NCBI GenBank assembly: GCA_035455925.1
Contig: DATIEE010000015.1
Location: 1 to 63,311 of the forward strand
Direction: 5' to 3'
Length of the DNA stretch: 63,311 nt
DNA from: Candidatus Babeliales bacterium
GTDB taxonomy: Bacteria; Babelota; Babeliae; Babelales; Vermiphilaceae
Shown here: positions 1-9,123 of the stretch, piece after piece
Layout of the letters: each line of letters opens with the position of its first letter
Numbering within the stretch: the stretch's first letter is position 1
Translations under genes and position numbers: made by a program
Notes under the pieces: generated by a model
Database searches by the model: none
Seen by the model: only the letters and a program-made list of their open reading frames with translations
Told to the model about the DNA's origin: nothing

Positions 1-8
1 GTAGAAAA

Positions 9-785
9 TTGTTTTGGGGAGCTATTGGGTTAGCAGGAACTGTTGCGGGGGGAATGGTTGGAAAGAAATATTTACCATCACAAACACAAACACAAAAAAA
101 AATAGATGTTAAGGATTTGGCGTTTATAGTTGGCGAAGATATTTCTAGTGCAGCTAAGCAAGTTGCAAACAAATGGAAACAATCAACGAAGGAAGCACTT
201 GATAGAGATAGATTGACTGAAGCAGAGAAATTTGTTGGCGGCCCTATAAGCAAAAAATTAAGAGAAGGTGGCGCCTCGGCGAGCAAAAAGTTAAAAGAAG
301 TTGGTGTTTCAACAAGTAAGATATTAAAAGAAGGTGCTGAATCATTGCTAGAAGCAAGTAGAAAGAATCCTCAACAAGAAGAATATTTTGAAAAAGAATA
401 TGGCCCACAATCAACTGAGGCTATTAAAAAATTACCACAGGACATTAAGAGCGGTTTGACTTCATTAAGAGAATCGACGAGAGAATATCCAGCTGAATTT
501 GAAGGCGAAGAAGGTAACTACCTTACGAGCAAATATGGACCAGTGGTACGAGAAAATGCTGAGCAAGCTGTTAAAAAGGTATCTCAAAAAGTTAGCGAAG
601 GTCGTCAGCAGGTAGGAAAATTTATTTCTGATACTTCACAGGCTGCACAAGAAAGTTCTATTGGCCAAGCTATTTCTAAAGGATTGGAAGAAGGTAAGGA
701 GTTTCTTAACAAAACATTTGGAAAATATTTTGAATCAGAAGTTCCTGCGGTTGAGGAAAACAGCAAAGTTGAGGAAGGGCTTTAA
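9..785 (+). CDS. Amphipathic-helix / coiled-coil protein with N-terminal glycine-rich membrane segment (5' end uncertain)
   Basis: Not recognised as a named family. The N-terminus (residues about 4-18) is a glycine-rich hydrophobic stretch like a glycine-zipper membrane helix. The rest is almost entirely charged helix rich in Lys, Glu, Ser and Ala, with loosely repeated units (SKKLREGG, SKKLKEVG, SKILKEGA around residues 80-110), resembling apolipoprotein- or LEA-like amphipathic repeats. The first codon is a TTG at the window edge and no in-frame stop precedes it, so the true start may lie outside the window. It could coat a membrane or be a structural envelope protein; that is a guess. The stop is well defined and a hairpin follows about 95 bases later. 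Confidence 0.6.
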   Translation: MFWGAIGLAGTVAGGMVGKKYLPSQTQTQKKIDVKDLAFIVGEDISSAAKQVANKWKQSTKEALDRDRLTEAEKFVGGPISKKLREGGASASKKLKEVGVSTSKILKEGAESLLEASRKNPQQEEYFEKEYGPQSTEAIKKLPQDIKSGLTSLRESTREYPAEFEGEEGNYLTSKYGPVVRENAEQAVKKVSQKVSEGRQQVGKFISDTSQAAQESSIGQAISKGLEEGKEFLNKTFGKYFESEVPAVEENSKVEEGL

Positions 786-879
786 TGGATATGTTGGGAG
801 AGCGGAGATTGATATAAATAATGCATATAAAAAAAAAGCTTAGAAGTGATGTGGGGCTAGGCTGAACTTTAGACAACAA

Positions 880-949
880 AGACAACAAATAATTTGTATG
901 ATGAGCGTGTTTTTACCGTAATCATTACAAGCTATTTGTTGTCTCTTTT
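880..949 (+). terminator. Hairpin terminator candidate after the first gene
   Basis: Perfect 12-base arms (880-891 and 933-944) enclose a 41-base loop and are followed by CTTTTT. The long loop makes it weaker than a classical intrinsic terminator, but nothing else ends transcription before the next promoter. Confidence 0.45.
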
Positions 950-1021
950 TATAAGTAAAGTAAGGTAGTGTGAAGCAATATCATTTGAAAAAATAGATTT
1001 TGTTTTTATCTCGAAGCAATA

Positions 1022-1050
1022 TTGCAAATAGAAATTCTGTGTGGTATAAT
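1022..1050 (+). promoter_or_regulatory. Sigma-70-type promoter for the coiled-coil gene at 1115
   Basis: TTGCAA (1022-1027) and TATAAT (1045-1050) are separated by 17 bases, giving a predicted start of transcription near 1057. A second TATAAT at 1067-1072 has no obvious -35. Confidence 0.55.
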
Positions 1051-1114
1051 CGTAATTAAGATGTGATATAATTAAAATACATTATTGTAATGATTAAAGG
1101 ATCATAGGAAATAT

Positions 1115-2764
1115 ATGAAATCTATACATTTAGTTCGATTAATGATGTTTTTCATTGTAGCGATTGCTTGTCAGGCGAGTGCAGTGGTTGGTGAAGTAAC
1201 GGTTACGAATGGACAAGATGTTGACGTTGCCACGCAAACAGTTGCGTCCGTAGCAATATTAATTGACAAAGAAATTAAACAAGCAGAAGAAGCTATGAAT
1301 AAAGCTCGCGAACGTTTATTTCTTTTAAAGGATGAAAAACCTATACCTGAACCTGGTCACGATATACCGGATTTGCCGGCAGCAATAATCGCAGAAATAA
1401 TCAAGGAAAAAAATGTTTTTATCGTCACCAAGAAACAACAATTAGAAAAGTTAACTAAAGTAGAAAAGTTAACTAAAGAAGAAAAAGATAAAACATGGAC
1501 TTTGCAAGAAGGTTATTTTGGTAAAGCAGCTTCAGTCATTGCTAATGCATTCCAATTTGGACCATCACAAGATCAAAGAAAAATAGCTCAGGATATTATT
1601 AATGGATTAGAGAAGCAAAAAAAGGAACTTAAAACTGAGTATGAATTATTGACACGATATAAAGAATCAGGACTTACTGTTAATCAAAAAGTTGAGTCAA
1701 AAAAACGTTATGATCTATGTATCGCTTTGCTTGATGCTGAAATATATAATCAGCGGCTTATTACTGGTGAAGTAATGAGTACGCAAAAAAAGGTTATTAT
1801 TGGAGCGGTTCTTGGCGGAACTGCTTTGGTTGCTGCAGGTTTGTTGCTTGCTAATAAATTATTTATGCCTGAAGCTCCTCAGGGATTTCTACAAGAGCCT
1901 AAAGAAAATACAATAACATCCGTGAATCAAACTCCAAAGAATTTACCATTAATACAACAAAATTTAGAAAAAGAAGAGCATGGGATTAATAAACAGCAGG
2001 AAGAATTACAGTGGGTACAAGAAAAAGAGCAGTATGTGCAGCAGAAATTAGAACGTGAGCAGCAAGCGCAAGCTGCGCTTGAGCAAGAAGCGCGATTAGC
2101 TGCTGAGCATAAACAAGAAGAAGCTATAAAAAATGCTGTTGCTGAACAAGCACGTCTGATGGCTCAACAACAAGCAGATGTGGCAATAGCAGAGAAAGCA
2201 AAGACACGAGAACAAGAAAAAGAATTTATGCTGATGGAAGATCAGTATATGCAGGAACAAGAAGCGCTAGCTGCTGCTGAACAAGCACGTCTGATGGCTC
2301 AACAACAAGCAGATGTGGCAATAGCAGAGAAAGCAAAAGCACGAGAACAAGATAAAGCATTTATGCTGATGGAAGATCAGTATATGCAGGAACAAGAAGA
2401 TCTAGCTGCTGCTGAACAAGAAAGATTTAAAGCTATAGCAGGGCCACCGGAATTGGCTAAAGAAGACAGGGAAAATGACTCGGCTGAGCAAAGGTTGGAT
2501 GAGTCAATAATTGAAAAAAACATACATGAAAAAAATTCAACTCCGGAAGAAAATGGAGAAAAATTTGTACAGAAATTAGAAAAAGTAATGGATAAAGATT
2601 ATCTTGAATCATTAACTAATAGCGATTTAGAGCACATATGGGAAAAAGCGAAGAGTCGAAGAGAGCAATTGATAAATGAAAAAAATGGCCCAGAGTTGTT
2701 TAAAGTTTCTAATGAACTAGATATGATTGAAAGTGTAATGGAAGCGCGAGGTTTTTGGCGTTAA
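1115..2764 (+). CDS. Exported coiled-coil protein with a 45-residue tandem repeat
   Basis: No known family recognised. Residues 1-27 look like a signal peptide ending near SASAVVGE-type small residues. A second hydrophobic helix at about 226-246 (IIGAVLGGTALVAAGLLL) would anchor the protein in a membrane. Between them and after it the chain is predicted coiled coil, extremely rich in Gln, Glu, Ala and Lys. Two nearly identical 45-residue units (about 343-387 and 388-432) and the start of a third form a tandem repeat. The start is supported by AAAGGA and AGGAAA upstream. Probably a structural or surface protein of the envelope; the function is unknown. Confidence 0.75.
   Translation: MKSIHLVRLMMFFIVAIACQASAVVGEVTVTNGQDVDVATQTVASVAILIDKEIKQAEEAMNKARERLFLLKDEKPIPEPGHDIPDLPAAIIAEIIKEKNVFIVTKKQQLEKLTKVEKLTKEEKDKTWTLQEGYFGKAASVIANAFQFGPSQDQRKIAQDIINGLEKQKKELKTEYELLTRYKESGLTVNQKVESKKRYDLCIALLDAEIYNQRLITGEVMSTQKKVIIGAVLGGTALVAAGLLLANKLFMPEAPQGFLQEPKENTITSVNQTPKNLPLIQQNLEKEEHGINKQQEELQWVQEKEQYVQQKLEREQQAQAALEQEARLAAEHKQEEAIKNAVAEQARLMAQQQADVAIAEKAKTREQEKEFMLMEDQYMQEQEALAAAEQARLMAQQQADVAIAEKAKAREQDKAFMLMEDQYMQEQEDLAAAEQERFKAIAGPPELAKEDRENDSAEQRLDESIIEKNIHEKNSTPEENGEKFVQKLEKVMDKDYLESLTNSDLEHIWEKAKSRREQLINEKNGPELFKVSNELDMIESVMEARGFWR
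2141..2420 (+). repeat. 135-bp tandem repeat inside the coiled-coil gene
   Basis: Units begin with GCTGAACAAG at 2141, 2276 and 2411, an exact 135-base (45-codon) period. Copies 1 and 2 are almost identical at the DNA level; the third is only started before the sequence diverges. The near identity implies a recent in-frame expansion. Confidence 0.9.
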
Positions 2765-2836
2765 AGCTTCTATTATCCTTATATAGATCGTATTTTGTTA
2801 ACATTAGCATGTATAAGAGTCCATAGGCCCCTTATT

Positions 2837-3592
2837 TTAGTTACTTTTCATTAGGTTTTTATAATCAATATGCCCAATTAAATCTGCTGCAGAAAGCCTT
2901 ATGACATCGTGTGTGTCAAATTGTTTGGTGATTTGACCATTTTCCAAGATCCATATTTTTTTACCAATAGCAAGTGCAAGCTCAGGATCATGAGTGATTA
3001 AAAGCGTTGTCAGAGAGTGTTCATTAATAAATTTTACAGCAAATTGTAACAAGTTTGTTGCTGATTGCGGATCGAGGGCAGCTGTGGGTTCGTCGAGCAT
3101 AAAAAGGCGTGGTGGTAAAATAGTTGCCATGATAAATGCAAGTAGTTGGCGTTGACCACCTGAAAGATCTTTCATGGGGGTGTTTAATATTTTTTCTGAT
3201 CCTAGATTTAGTTTGTTAAGTTCATTGGCAAGATTTGCGGGGAATTTTTTCATGCCATTGCATAAGCTTACTCTTTTACTTTTATAATTACTTAATGCCA
3301 AATTTTGAGCAACAGTCATTGATGCAACGCCATTAAGTTGAGGGTTTTGAAATAATCTGCTGATGAGTGTTGCGCGGTGTTGTTCGCTGAGATGAGTAAT
3401 ATCAGTATCATCAAGTAAAATTTTTCCGTTTGTTGGTATACGTTTGCCACTAATCATATCAAAAAAAGTACTTTTTCCCGCGCCATTTGGGCCAACAATA
3501 ACAATAAAATCACCAGTGTTGATTGTGCAAGAAATATTTTTGAGAATTTGTTTGTTATTGATTGTTACGGAAACATTTTCAAATTTTATCAT
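2837..3592 (-). CDS. ABC transporter ATP-binding protein
   Basis: ATPase subunit of an ABC importer. Walker A GPNGAGKST is at residues 34-42, the signature motif is LSGGQRQ, Walker B is RLFMLDEP, and a switch His lies in LLITHDPELA. The length of 251 residues is normal. It is most like the ATPase that partners TrpY-type permeases (COG1101/COG4120 systems for amino acid-like substrates). Its start codon overlaps the permease stop by four bases (ATGA), so the pair is translationally coupled. AAAGG lies upstream of the start. The substrate is not determined, because no binding-protein gene lies nearby. Confidence 0.9.
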   Translation of the reverse strand: MIKFENVSVTINNKQILKNISCTINTGDFIVIVGPNGAGKSTFFDMISGKRIPTNGKILLDDTDITHLSEQHRATLISRLFQNPQLNGVASMTVAQNLALSNYKSKRVSLCNGMKKFPANLANELNKLNLGSEKILNTPMKDLSGGQRQLLAFIMATILPPRLFMLDEPTAALDPQSATNLLQFAVKFINEHSLTTLLITHDPELALAIGKKIWILENGQITKQFDTHDVIRLSAADLIGHIDYKNLMKSN

Positions 3593-4443
3593 GATTGCCT
3601 TTGAGTAATAAATCCGGATTGTTTTTTTAGTGTAATCATTACAATAATAAGAAGTGCCGTAATAAGTTTATTCCATTCTGGATCAACATTAAATTCGAAA
3701 GTTGCCGCAATAATTGCTTGATAGAGTATTGCCCCAATTAAAATATTAAACCCAAATGTTCGATTAAACGTTTCAGAGATAATAAGTCCTGCAAGTGCGA
3801 TAATTAAAATACCAACACTTGACCATATTGAAAAATAACTTACATAGTGTACAAAAAGTCCGCCTGCGCATGCGGTAAGTGCATTGGCTAGCATTAATGT
3901 TGCAATAATATATATATGTGCATTTTTACCTAGATTTGTTAACATTTGTGGATTGTCGCCAACTGCTTTAAATAAAAATCCACATTCGGTATTTAATAAC
4001 CATTTGATGATCATCAGTACTGAGAATGCAATAGGCGCTAGCATAATTATTTTCATGTGTCCTATGCCAGTAATACTATCAAAAATTGTTGCTTTATTTC
4101 CCACAATCATATTTGAGCCGGCAATTTTAAGATTTATAGAAAACAATGCAGTTGTCACAACGATACCGCTAATAAGGTTATTTAATTTAAGTTTAGTGTG
4201 CAGTAGCCCTGTTGCAAGTCCGGCAATTGCTCCTGCAAATATCACTAGAGGAAATGATAGTAGCCAATGTATATTGTTGGTTAATAAGAGTGCCATAAGC
4301 GCACCGCCGAGACCAAAGCTTCCTTCGACAGAAAGATCATCAAAACGAATAATACGAGAAGTGAGATAAATTGCCATAACACTAATGGAAAAAATAAGGC
4401 CGCGTTCAATAATTCCTTGGATAATTAGCCATTCAGAAATCAT
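3589..4443 (-). CDS. ABC transporter permease (TrpY-like, COG4120 type)
   Basis: Integral membrane protein of 284 residues with about eight hydrophobic helices. The segment with RFDDLSVEGSFGLGGA and later NLGKNAH resembles permeases of the uncharacterised/tryptophan-type ABC importers that belong with the overlapping ATPase gene. AAGGAAA precedes the ATG. The usual extracytoplasmic substrate-binding lipoprotein (TrpX/COG2984 type) is absent here; it may be encoded elsewhere. Confidence 0.85.
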   Translation of the reverse strand: MISEWLIIQGIIERGLIFSISVMAIYLTSRIIRFDDLSVEGSFGLGGALMALLLTNNIHWLLSFPLVIFAGAIAGLATGLLHTKLKLNNLISGIVVTTALFSINLKIAGSNMIVGNKATIFDSITGIGHMKIIMLAPIAFSVLMIIKWLLNTECGFLFKAVGDNPQMLTNLGKNAHIYIIATLMLANALTACAGGLFVHYVSYFSIWSSVGILIIALAGLIISETFNRTFGFNILIGAILYQAIIAATFEFNVDPEWNKLITALLIIVMITLKKQSGFITQRQS

Positions 4444-4567
4444 TTGTATTTCCTTATATCAGATTCTTCAAAAATATGTTCTTATGACTATTATAACAAA
4501 TAATTGTATATATGAGAAAATAAAAGATATAGTTGTGAAAAAACATGAAAAAAAGAATAGTACTATA

Positions 4568-5059
4568 ATGCCAGGTTATAAAGGTCATTTGGCGGGTGGA
4601 GTGATAGTTTTTGGGATACTTTTTTTTGGAGTAGTGGTTGGCTTTACTAAACCATCATTAATGACTGCATGCGAATGGTTATTATTTACATTAGCAGGTT
4701 CTTTATTTCCTGATATTGATATTAAAAGTAAGGGTCAAAAATATTTTTATTATATTGTTTTTTTGTTTTTTATTATTTTGACACTGAGACAGCGATTTGA
4801 AATGTTAGCGTGTTGTAGTTTTATTATTCTTTCTCCTCTGTTGGTTCGCCATCGTGGAATTTTTCATAGTCCAGGGTTTGTTATTGCAGCACCAATGATT
4901 TTTTGGATTGTGATAAGCATTTTTATGCCAAAAATATCAACACAAATTTTTTTTGATAGTGTATTTTTTATTGTTGGTGCGCTTTCACACCTTTGGCTTG
5001 ATTTTGGAACACGTCACATGATACGTCGCTTACTAACTCGTCGCAGTAAGCGATGGTAG
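4568..5059 (+). CDS. YdjM-like membrane-bound metal-dependent hydrolase (DUF457 family)
   Basis: Begins MPGYKGH, the typical start of this family; an upstream in-frame start at 4385 would overlap the divergent ABC permease and adds unlikely sequence. Predicted metal ligands are spread over conserved motifs: GHLAGG, FPDIDIKS, HRGIFHSP and HLWLDFGT. About four to five membrane helices separate them. The family (YdjM of Escherichia coli, LexA-controlled) is thought to be a membrane hydrolase with unknown substrate. 163 residues. Confidence 0.75.
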   Translation: MPGYKGHLAGGVIVFGILFFGVVVGFTKPSLMTACEWLLFTLAGSLFPDIDIKSKGQKYFYYIVFLFFIILTLRQRFEMLACCSFIILSPLLVRHRGIFHSPGFVIAAPMIFWIVISIFMPKISTQIFFDSVFFIVGALSHLWLDFGTRHMIRRLLTRRSKRW

Positions 5060-5085
5060 TTGAAAATATTTTCAAGACAATTTTG

Positions 5086-6042
5086 TTATTCGTTAATTTG
5101 ATTTTTGTTTGTACTTTCAATTAATTTTTGTGCTTGTCTGTTTTTTAATATTTCTGTAGCGAAGTCGAGAATTTGACATTTTTTCTCAGCTTTCTCTAGA
5201 TGAATAAAATTTTTATAAATTATTCCTGTGCTTAAGATAAGTGAAGAGACGGCAAGCAGTCCAGCAGGATGAGGCAACTTCTCAATAATTCCAAATGAGA
5301 TTACACATTGTTCGAATAATATCAAAAGTGCCAATATGATATTTCCATTCGGTGTTGTTACCGACCATGGCATATAAGCAAAAGGTAGTGAGGTAAATAA
5401 ACATACGTTAGTAAGTATTTTATATTGTTTATATAAATTTATGTAATTTTTGTTATCTTCCAGGTATTGTAATAGATCAGTATTCTTATATGTTTTAAAA
5501 AAAGTTAAAGTTATTTTACTAAGATTATTGTTCAAATTAATGTTGTCCTTCACTAGTTTGTCAACTTTGTTTTGATGATCGGGATCTAAAAAATCATAAC
5601 AAGTGAGGGCGAATTTGTTTTTTAGAGGATTTATTTCTTGAATTTTTTCATTGATTGTTTCCATTTCTTTAATAATTGTTTTCTTCGTTTGCATAAACAA
5701 TTTAAGATCTTTTTCCAATGGTATTTGTTCACCGCTTTGTGGGCATGAATGTTTAGAGACTTCGTACAAAATTTGGGGAATCATTGGTAATAAAAATAGA
5801 GGGCTGCCTGAAGCAACTGTAGCGGCTACATTGATAGTGCTGGCAACCACGTTTCTATTTAGTACAGTTTTTTCCAACAAGGTTTTTGTTTTTTTGTTTG
5901 TTGAGCAGTATTGAAAACTAGAGTTGTTTATTTTTGTAACAAGAGGTAAATGAGGCAATGTCTTTCGTGGAATAATAATCATTGAATGTAAAGAAAAAAT
6001 TGTTGTCATGCTTACAATGATAATTATTTGTAATGCTTTCAT
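5086..6042 (-). CDS. Membrane-anchored protein of unknown function
   Basis: Not recognised. Starting at the ATG at 6042, preceded by AAGGAA, the protein has a signal-like helix (residues about 1-20). A second hydrophobic patch follows near 65-85, then a long charged helical region (about 115-190) and two to three further membrane helices in the C-terminal third. An upstream in-frame ATG (6111) lacks a ribosome site. No enzymatic motif is visible. Confidence 0.65.
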   Translation of the reverse strand: MKALQIIIIVSMTTIFSLHSMIIIPRKTLPHLPLVTKINNSSFQYCSTNKKTKTLLEKTVLNRNVVASTINVAATVASGSPLFLLPMIPQILYEVSKHSCPQSGEQIPLEKDLKLFMQTKKTIIKEMETINEKIQEINPLKNKFALTCYDFLDPDHQNKVDKLVKDNINLNNNLSKITLTFFKTYKNTDLLQYLEDNKNYINLYKQYKILTNVCLFTSLPFAYMPWSVTTPNGNIILALLILFEQCVISFGIIEKLPHPAGLLAVSSLILSTGIIYKNFIHLEKAEKKCQILDFATEILKNRQAQKLIESTNKNQINE

Positions 6043-6245
6043 GAAGCAGTTCCTTGGTTGATATAGTTTAAAGATTAGGAGCAAATTATCATTTTTTAAA
6101 TAGATTGGCAATTCTGAAAATTAATATAATTGATTGTCAAATGGCACAGTAGTTATATTTTTTTGTCAATGGCTATTTCTTGAATGAATCGTTATAATGA
6201 CCATAAAAAGATTATTTTATTTTTTGATAATATTATGGGTTATAT

Positions 6246-6539
6246 ATGGTAAGTAATGTTCCTAAGCAAGATTTGATCATTAAATTATTGACTGTTTTGT
6301 TTCCAACATCAAAAATTTATCTTTTTGGTTCTCGTGCGCGTGGCACTCACACAGAGCGTTCTGATATTGATATTGCCATTGATATAGGAAGAAAGTTGGA
6401 GATTGATGAGTGGGCAATTGCGGATGGTGTTCTTGCTGGACTTAATATTCCGCAAAAAATTGATGTTATTGATGTTTGGCGTGCTTCTGAAAGTATGAAG
6501 CAACAAATTCTTAAGGATGGTATTGTATGGAAAGCTTAA
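6246..6539 (+). CDS. mntA: MNT-type nucleotidyltransferase, antitoxin of a HEPN/MNT pair
   Basis: Minimal nucleotidyltransferase of 97 residues. The signature LFGSRARGTHTERSDIDIAI carries the GS(x)RG motif at residues 28-33 and catalytic Asp pair D40/D42. In known MNT/HEPN modules the MNT protein neutralises the HEPN RNase, in characterised cases by AMPylating it. The gene comes first and overlaps the HEPN gene by 13 bases, the usual arrangement. Complete and apparently active. Confidence 0.88.
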   Translation: MVSNVPKQDLIIKLLTVLFPTSKIYLFGSRARGTHTERSDIDIAIDIGRKLEIDEWAIADGVLAGLNIPQKIDVIDVWRASESMKQQILKDGIVWKA

Positions 6540-6961
6540 AAGCTAAATATAAAGCGATTGTTCGATTATTGGATGCGTTTAAAGTAGCAATAGATTGTTA
6601 TGATGAGACAAAAGATAATCCAAAAGTTGACATAGTGATACGAGAAGCTTTTCGTGATTCTATTATTAAAAGATTTGAACTCAGCTATGATTTATTATGG
6701 AAATATTTACGTGAATATGTTGGCGTTTCGCAAGGAGCGTATGCAGATTCGCCACGTAAAGTTTTTGATTTATGTTTTCAGTATGGCATAACAAATGTAG
6801 ATAAAGAGCAGTTATTATTTAATATGATAAAAAGTAGAAATTTAACAACGCATACCTATGATGTCGATTTGGCAAATGAAATGTCAGAAAAAGTTTCAGA
6901 ATATTATCAAGTGATGCATGCAATTATAATGCAAACATCACCCGATACAATCAAAAAGTAA
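6527..6961 (+). CDS. hepT: HEPN-domain toxin (HI0074-like nucleotidyltransferase substrate-binding protein)
   Basis: Helical protein of 144 residues matching the HI0074/TIGR01987 type. The RNase motif R-x4-H is present as R104-x4-H109 within SRNLTTHTYD. It overlaps the upstream MNT gene by 13 bases, implying coupled synthesis. Family knowledge says HEPN proteins of this type cleave RNA and are neutralised by the paired MNT protein; whether this pair is active in a reduced genome is unknown. Confidence 0.88.
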   Translation: MESLKAKYKAIVRLLDAFKVAIDCYDETKDNPKVDIVIREAFRDSIIKRFELSYDLLWKYLREYVGVSQGAYADSPRKVFDLCFQYGITNVDKEQLLFNMIKSRNLTTHTYDVDLANEMSEKVSEYYQVMHAIIMQTSPDTIKK

Positions 6962-7049
6962 CTTAGTAAAAATTTTTATCAATTTCAAATGTGGTGGTAG
7001 TCGATAATTTTTTTAGTAAAATAAGGTTTGTTTTGTTTATTGCTAGGCA

Positions 7050-7094
7050 ATTTATCTTTATGATTTTCTTTATAGAAAAATCATAAAGATAAAT
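7050..7094. terminator. Bidirectional hairpin between convergent genes
   Basis: Perfect 18-base arms (7050-7067, 7077-7094) with a 9-base loop lie between the convergent HEPN and symporter genes. Position and strength suggest termination from both sides, although the T-runs are inside the stem. Confidence 0.6.
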
Positions 7095-7122
7095 GTGCGC
7101 TAATTTATTGTAAAATTAGAAT

Positions 7123-8520
7123 TCAAGTTGTTTCTTTTGTTACTAATGAAACACAATACATAGTAATAACGTTTGAAGCAAATCCTGGAATGAGTGGTGC
7201 AATATCACTATTTATATATGGCCATAACCCTGCTGTTGTTCCACCAATAATTAATCCTGCAAGAGCGCCATAGTTGGTAATGTTTTTGTTTTTATAGAGA
7301 GCGGCGATAACAAGTGGGCCAAAGGCACTACCCAATCCTGACCATGCATATTGCACAAGGCCATAAATGGTTGAGCTTCCTGTCCAAGCGATATATAATG
7401 CGCATAATGAAACAAAAATGGAGGCGATACGCGTAATGAACAGGATATGTTGCGATGATGCCTGAGGGTTAATTATTTTATGATATAAGTCTGATGCAAT
7501 AACAGAACCGGAAATAAGAATATGTCTATCCATAGTAGAAAGTACTGCTGCTAAAATTGCACAGAGTGCCATTCCGGCGATAAATGGATTAAATAATGAT
7601 TTTGTCATCAGAATGTAAATTAGTTCTGGATTTGCCACTGGTGTTGAAAAAAAGGTGAGAGCGATGAGCCCAATGGCAATTGATGCAGAAAGTACAATGA
7701 TTTGCCAAGTAAGCCCAACAATTTTTGCAGAACTAATTTTTTTTGGATTATCAATGCCCATAAAATTTACTAAAATATGTGGCTGACCAAAATAACCAAG
7801 TCCCCATCCTGCGGCAAGAAATAATCCATAAGGCATGTTTTGTATAAATGAAAAGTGAAAAACGTGCATCTGGTATGCATCTATTATTCCTGAAATTCCT
7901 GATGTGTTGAACAACGCTACTAATGGCACTAATATGATCATGCAGAGTAAAAAAATTCCTTGAAATAGATCACACCATGCTGCAGCAATAAATCCGCCAA
8001 TGAGTGTATAAAGGATAGCTGTGCATAATCCAATTACAATTCCTGTATGGTACTGTATTTCAAATGCCGATTCAAAAAGACGTCCAAGACCGACTAAGCC
8101 TGATGCTATATAAAATGTGAAAAAAATTAGCGTAAATAATGCGCTCACCAAACTAATAAGTCCTGTTGTATCAGAGAATTGTTTCTCAAAAAGTGCTGAT
8201 AAGGTATTAGAATTTGTTTTTTCACTAATTATACGCAATCGTGGCGCAATAAAATGCCAATTTAAAAACATGAAGAGTACTAAACCAATAGCAGTCCATG
8301 CTTCAAAGAGGCCTTGACTATAAATTGCAGCAGGAAATCCAAGAAACAACCAACCGCCCATGTCGCTTGCTTGCGTTGCAATGGCGGTAACCCAATAATT
8401 AACAGAGCGGCTTCCTATTATAAAGTCAGAGGCTGTTTTTACGGTTCGATAAAAGTAAAGAGCAATACTGATGAGAACAAGAAAATAGATAATAAATGAG
8501 CTAAAGATCATGAGATTCAT
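7123..8520 (-). CDS. Sodium:solute symporter (PutP-like, SSS family)
   Basis: 465-residue membrane protein with about 12-13 helices and the SSS-family pattern. It has an N-terminal SDMGGWLFLGFPA segment, the FTLIFFTFYIASGLVGLG helix, and the loop AAGWGLGYFGQPHILVNFMG, which matches the PutP GWGLGYFGQPHI motif very closely. That points to proline/sodium symport, though related substrates are possible. A host-dependent bacterium would use it to import amino acids. Single gene, no operon partner. Confidence 0.88.
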   Translation of the reverse strand: MNLMIFSSFIIYFLVLISIALYFYRTVKTASDFIIGSRSVNYWVTAIATQASDMGGWLFLGFPAAIYSQGLFEAWTAIGLVLFMFLNWHFIAPRLRIISEKTNSNTLSALFEKQFSDTTGLISLVSALFTLIFFTFYIASGLVGLGRLFESAFEIQYHTGIVIGLCTAILYTLIGGFIAAAWCDLFQGIFLLCMIILVPLVALFNTSGISGIIDAYQMHVFHFSFIQNMPYGLFLAAGWGLGYFGQPHILVNFMGIDNPKKISSAKIVGLTWQIIVLSASIAIGLIALTFFSTPVANPELIYILMTKSLFNPFIAGMALCAILAAVLSTMDRHILISGSVIASDLYHKIINPQASSQHILFITRIASIFVSLCALYIAWTGSSTIYGLVQYAWSGLGSAFGPLVIAALYKNKNITNYGALAGLIIGGTTAGLWPYINSDIAPLIPGFASNVITMYCVSLVTKETT

Positions 8521-8599
8521 GAAAATTCCTTGCTATTTTTAGATAATTTTTTGAGATATAAAAGCAATAAATACTATTTAAAGTGAGAGTGAAACACTC

Positions 8600-8938
8600 T
8601 TAATATAGTTTACCGCCAAGCGGAATATCATGATCGGGACGAATAAGAACAACAGTATTGTTTTGTGATGGAGCCCCTAATGTTAATACTTCAGAAATAA
8701 AGGGTCCAATTTGACGAGGTGGAAAATTAACAACACAGACAACAAATGTGTTTAAAAGTTCTTCTTTGGTGTAATTTTCAGTTATTTGAACAGAAGATTT
8801 TTTGATTCCAATTTCAGAGCCAAAATCAATCAGGAGTTTGTAAGCAGATTTTTTTGCTTCAGGAAAATTATTCACTTCTATAATTTTCCCTACACGAATA
8901 TCGAGCTTTTGAAAATCAGTTATCGAAGCGGTATTCAA
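8600..8938 (-). CDS. csaA: CsaA-like tRNA-binding-domain protein
   Basis: 112 residues, one OB-fold tRNA-binding domain of the CsaA type: DIRVGKIIEVNNFPEAKKSAYKL-like N-terminus, then VVCVVNFPPRQIGPF and PLGGKLY at the C-terminus. CsaA is described as an export-related chaperone in Bacillus; the fold also occurs in MetRS C-terminal domains. Starts with TTG, chosen because AAGGAC lies exactly upstream. Confidence 0.88.
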   Translation of the reverse strand: MNTASITDFQKLDIRVGKIIEVNNFPEAKKSAYKLLIDFGSEIGIKKSSVQITENYTKEELLNTFVVCVVNFPPRQIGPFISEVLTLGAPSQNNTVVLIRPDHDIPLGGKLY

Positions 8939-9123
8939 AAGAGTCCTTATTGGAAGAATTTAATATTTTATCTTAAAAATAATAATATGTTATATAGCAT
9001 TTTATTATTTGTCAATCATTTCAACAAGAAACTGATTGGCATATGAAAACTCCCCGGTATTAAAACTAATCTTCCCAAAGAGATATAAAAAAATCTCTTT
9101 GAGGAATTTAAAAAAAAATATTT

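Noticed and set aside
4385-4567. N-terminal extension of the YdjM-like protein
   Set aside because: Would overlap the divergent permease gene; family members start at MPGYKGH-like sequence.
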